Source: Nocardioides sp. WS12
GTDB taxonomy: Bacteria > Actinomycetota > Actinomycetes > Propionibacteriales > Nocardioidaceae
Direction of reading: 5' to 3'
NCBI RefSeq assembly: GCF_014108865.1
Contig: NZ_CP053928.1
Location: 4,650,001 to 4,714,000, forward strand
DNA length: 64,000 bases
Shown here: positions 62,867 through 64,000 of the stretch, one piece after another
Position numbering within the stretch: the first letter of the stretch is position 1
How the letters are laid out: each line of letters begins with the position of its first letter
Made by a program: the position numbers and the translations under genes
Notes under the pieces: generated by a model
What the model was told of the DNA's origin: nothing
Seen by the model: only the letters and a program-made list of their open reading frames with translations
Databases searched by the model: none

Positions 62867-64000
62867 GTGAGCTATCCGCCTCCACCACCTCCTCCGCCAC
62901 CGCCGCCGCGCGACGGTTCCGGTGAGGTCCCGGACGCAGATCTGAGCGAAACAGGATCGATGCGCGCCGTCGGCGCGGGCCTCGGGACCGGTGCGAAGGC
63001 CACGGCCCGCGGCCTCAAGGCCACCGCGGCGGTGACCGGCCGCGCCAGTCGGGCGACCTTCCGACAGGCCCGCAAGGCCGCCGGCGCCCAGGGCGCGGAG
63101 CGATCCGGGCTCAAGCGGCTCATCGAACTGCATTCCTTCAACGCCGCCGGCGACTCGGCCTTCGCCATCGCCCTGGCCGGAACGGTCTTCTTCGCCGGAG
63201 CGACGAGTGGTGAACGCGGACCGGTGCTGCTGTTCCTCGGCCTGACGATGGTGCCGTTCGCGATCGTCGCCCCGCTGATCGGACCGTTCCTCGACCGGTT
63301 CAGCCACGGCCGACGCTGGGCGATCGGCTCGACCTTCGCGCTGCGCGCCTTCCTCTGCTGGATCCTCGCGGGCACGCTCGCCGACGGCTCCCCCTGGTTC
63401 TACGTCGCGGCGCTCGGCGTCCTCGTGTCGTCGAAGGCGTACGGCGTCGCGAAGGCCTCCGCCGTACCCCGACTGCTTCCCCACGAGATCACCCTCGTGA
63501 AGGCGAACGGCCGCGTCGCCCTCGCCGGCGTCGTGGGCGCGTGCGTGTCCGCCCCGCTCGCGGGTGCGGCGTACTGGATCGGCCCCGAGTGGGCCTGCCG
63601 CTACGCGTTCGTCGTGTTCGCCGTCGGCACGGTCGCCGCGATCCTGCTGCCGGACCAGGTCGACTCCTCGACCGGCGAGGAGTCCGTCGAGTCTCCCCGC
63701 GACGCCGTCACCGGCGCGCGCCGTACGACCGGACTGCCGCCGAAGGTGGCGTTCGCACTGCGCGCGAACTGCGGTCCCCGTCTGTTGTCGGGCTTCCTGA
63801 CGATGTTCATGACGTTCGTGCTCGCCACCGAACCGCTCGACGGCTGGGAGACCACGACCAAGTCGACCGTGCTGCTCGGCCTGGTCATCGGCGGCGCAGG
63901 CCTCGGCAACACGATCGGCATCTTCGTGGCGTCCCTCGCGCGCAAGATCAACCCGGTCGTGATGGTGGTCGTCGCCCTGCTCGCCGACATCGTTGCCCTG
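62867..64000 (+). CDS. MFS transporter, N-terminal part (3' truncated by window)
   Basis: 378 residues up to the window edge; the gene has no stop inside. A polyproline N-terminus (SYPPPPPPP...), then a basic stretch, then about ten membrane segments (for example AFAIALAGTVFFAGA, VLLFLGLTMVPFAIVAPLIG, VLLGLVIGGAGLGNTIGIFV). GTG at 62867 is chosen because CAAGAT lies 7 nt upstream; ATG at 62858 is possible. Family within MFS unclear; the polyproline head is unusual. Divergent from the DUF3027 gene. Confidence 0.75.
   Translation, partial: MSYPPPPPPPPPPPRDGSGEVPDADLSETGSMRAVGAGLGTGAKATARGLKATAAVTGRASRATFRQARKAAGAQGAERSGLKRLIELHSFNAAGDSAFAIALAGTVFFAGATSGERGPVLLFLGLTMVPFAIVAPLIGPFLDRFSHGRRWAIGSTFALRAFLCWILAGTLADGSPWFYVAALGVLVSSKAYGVAKASAVPRLLPHEITLVKANGRVALAGVVGACVSAPLAGAAYWIGPEWACRYAFVVFAVGTVAAILLPDQVDSSTGEESVESPRDAVTGARRTTGLPPKVAFALRANCGPRLLSGFLTMFMTFVLATEPLDGWETTTKSTVLLGLVIGGAGLGNTIGIFVASLARKINPVVMVVVALLADIVAL

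Overview
The window is about 70% G+C and looks like the chromosome of a high-GC actinobacterium, most likely Nocardioidaceae (Nocardioides-like). The lineage call is inferred from the combination of families: a DUF222/HNH protein, DUF5302, DUF4245, DUF4032, DUF2530 and DUF3027 proteins, a mycothiol-type isomerase relative, an LpqY/SugABC-type sugar importer, and many genes that appear to be transcribed without a leader (a TANNNT-like hexamer 6-8 nt before an ATG or GTG). I saw no prophage, integrase, transposase, CRISPR array or tRNA. This is mostly core chromosome with one small accessory patch.

Layout: 1-3.4 kb has the end of an HtrA-type protease, a DUF5302 protein, and an ABC-F/acetyltransferase pair. 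3.4-7.6 kb is the accessory patch: tandem 35-bp and 29-bp repeats, a DUF222/HNH endonuclease and four orphan genes. 7.6-17.5 kb holds a SigE-type sigma factor with a membrane partner, a methyltransferase, truA, a PfkB kinase, xseAB, a kelch lipoprotein and a DUF4245 protein. 17.5-21.6 kb has a TOBE regulator with modABC, then glpX. 21.6-24 kb has two divergent hydrolases and a small secreted protein. 24-28.4 kb is an lpqY-sugA-sugB-sugC-like importer operon. 28.4-33 kb has a DUF4032 protein, an asparaginase, a YdeI-like protein and a secreted protein.

32.9-38.5 kb is a complete seven-gene thiamin operon (thiE-thiO-thiS-thiG-tenI-thiD-thiC) with overlapping genes, led by a TPP riboswitch that itself overlaps the 3' end of an upstream flavoprotein gene. 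39.8-50.6 kb has a secreted choice-of-anchor P protein, a class I fumarase, a TetR/acyl-CoA ligase pair, a zinc-ribbon protein, a large GGDEF-EAL protein and a class II fumarase. 50.6-54.3 kb has a GlsB-like membrane protein, a secreted transglycosylase-like protein, phoH and a frameshifted trmB. 54.5-58.9 kb is the str operon (rpsL-rpsG-fusA-tuf). 59-64 kb has a MarR/MFS pair facing a DUF2530/methyltransferase pair, then a DUF3027 protein and the start of a second MFS transporter.

No clearly new multi-gene system is visible. The least explained items are: a dispersed two-block intergenic element (51.1 kb and 61.9 kb), an MFS gene whose only well-placed start is ACG behind a perfect Shine-Dalgarno, a riboswitch whose conserved CTGAGA supplies the stop codon of the gene before it, a shortened ThiD, the trmB frameshift and the orphan cluster at 5.3-7.6 kb.
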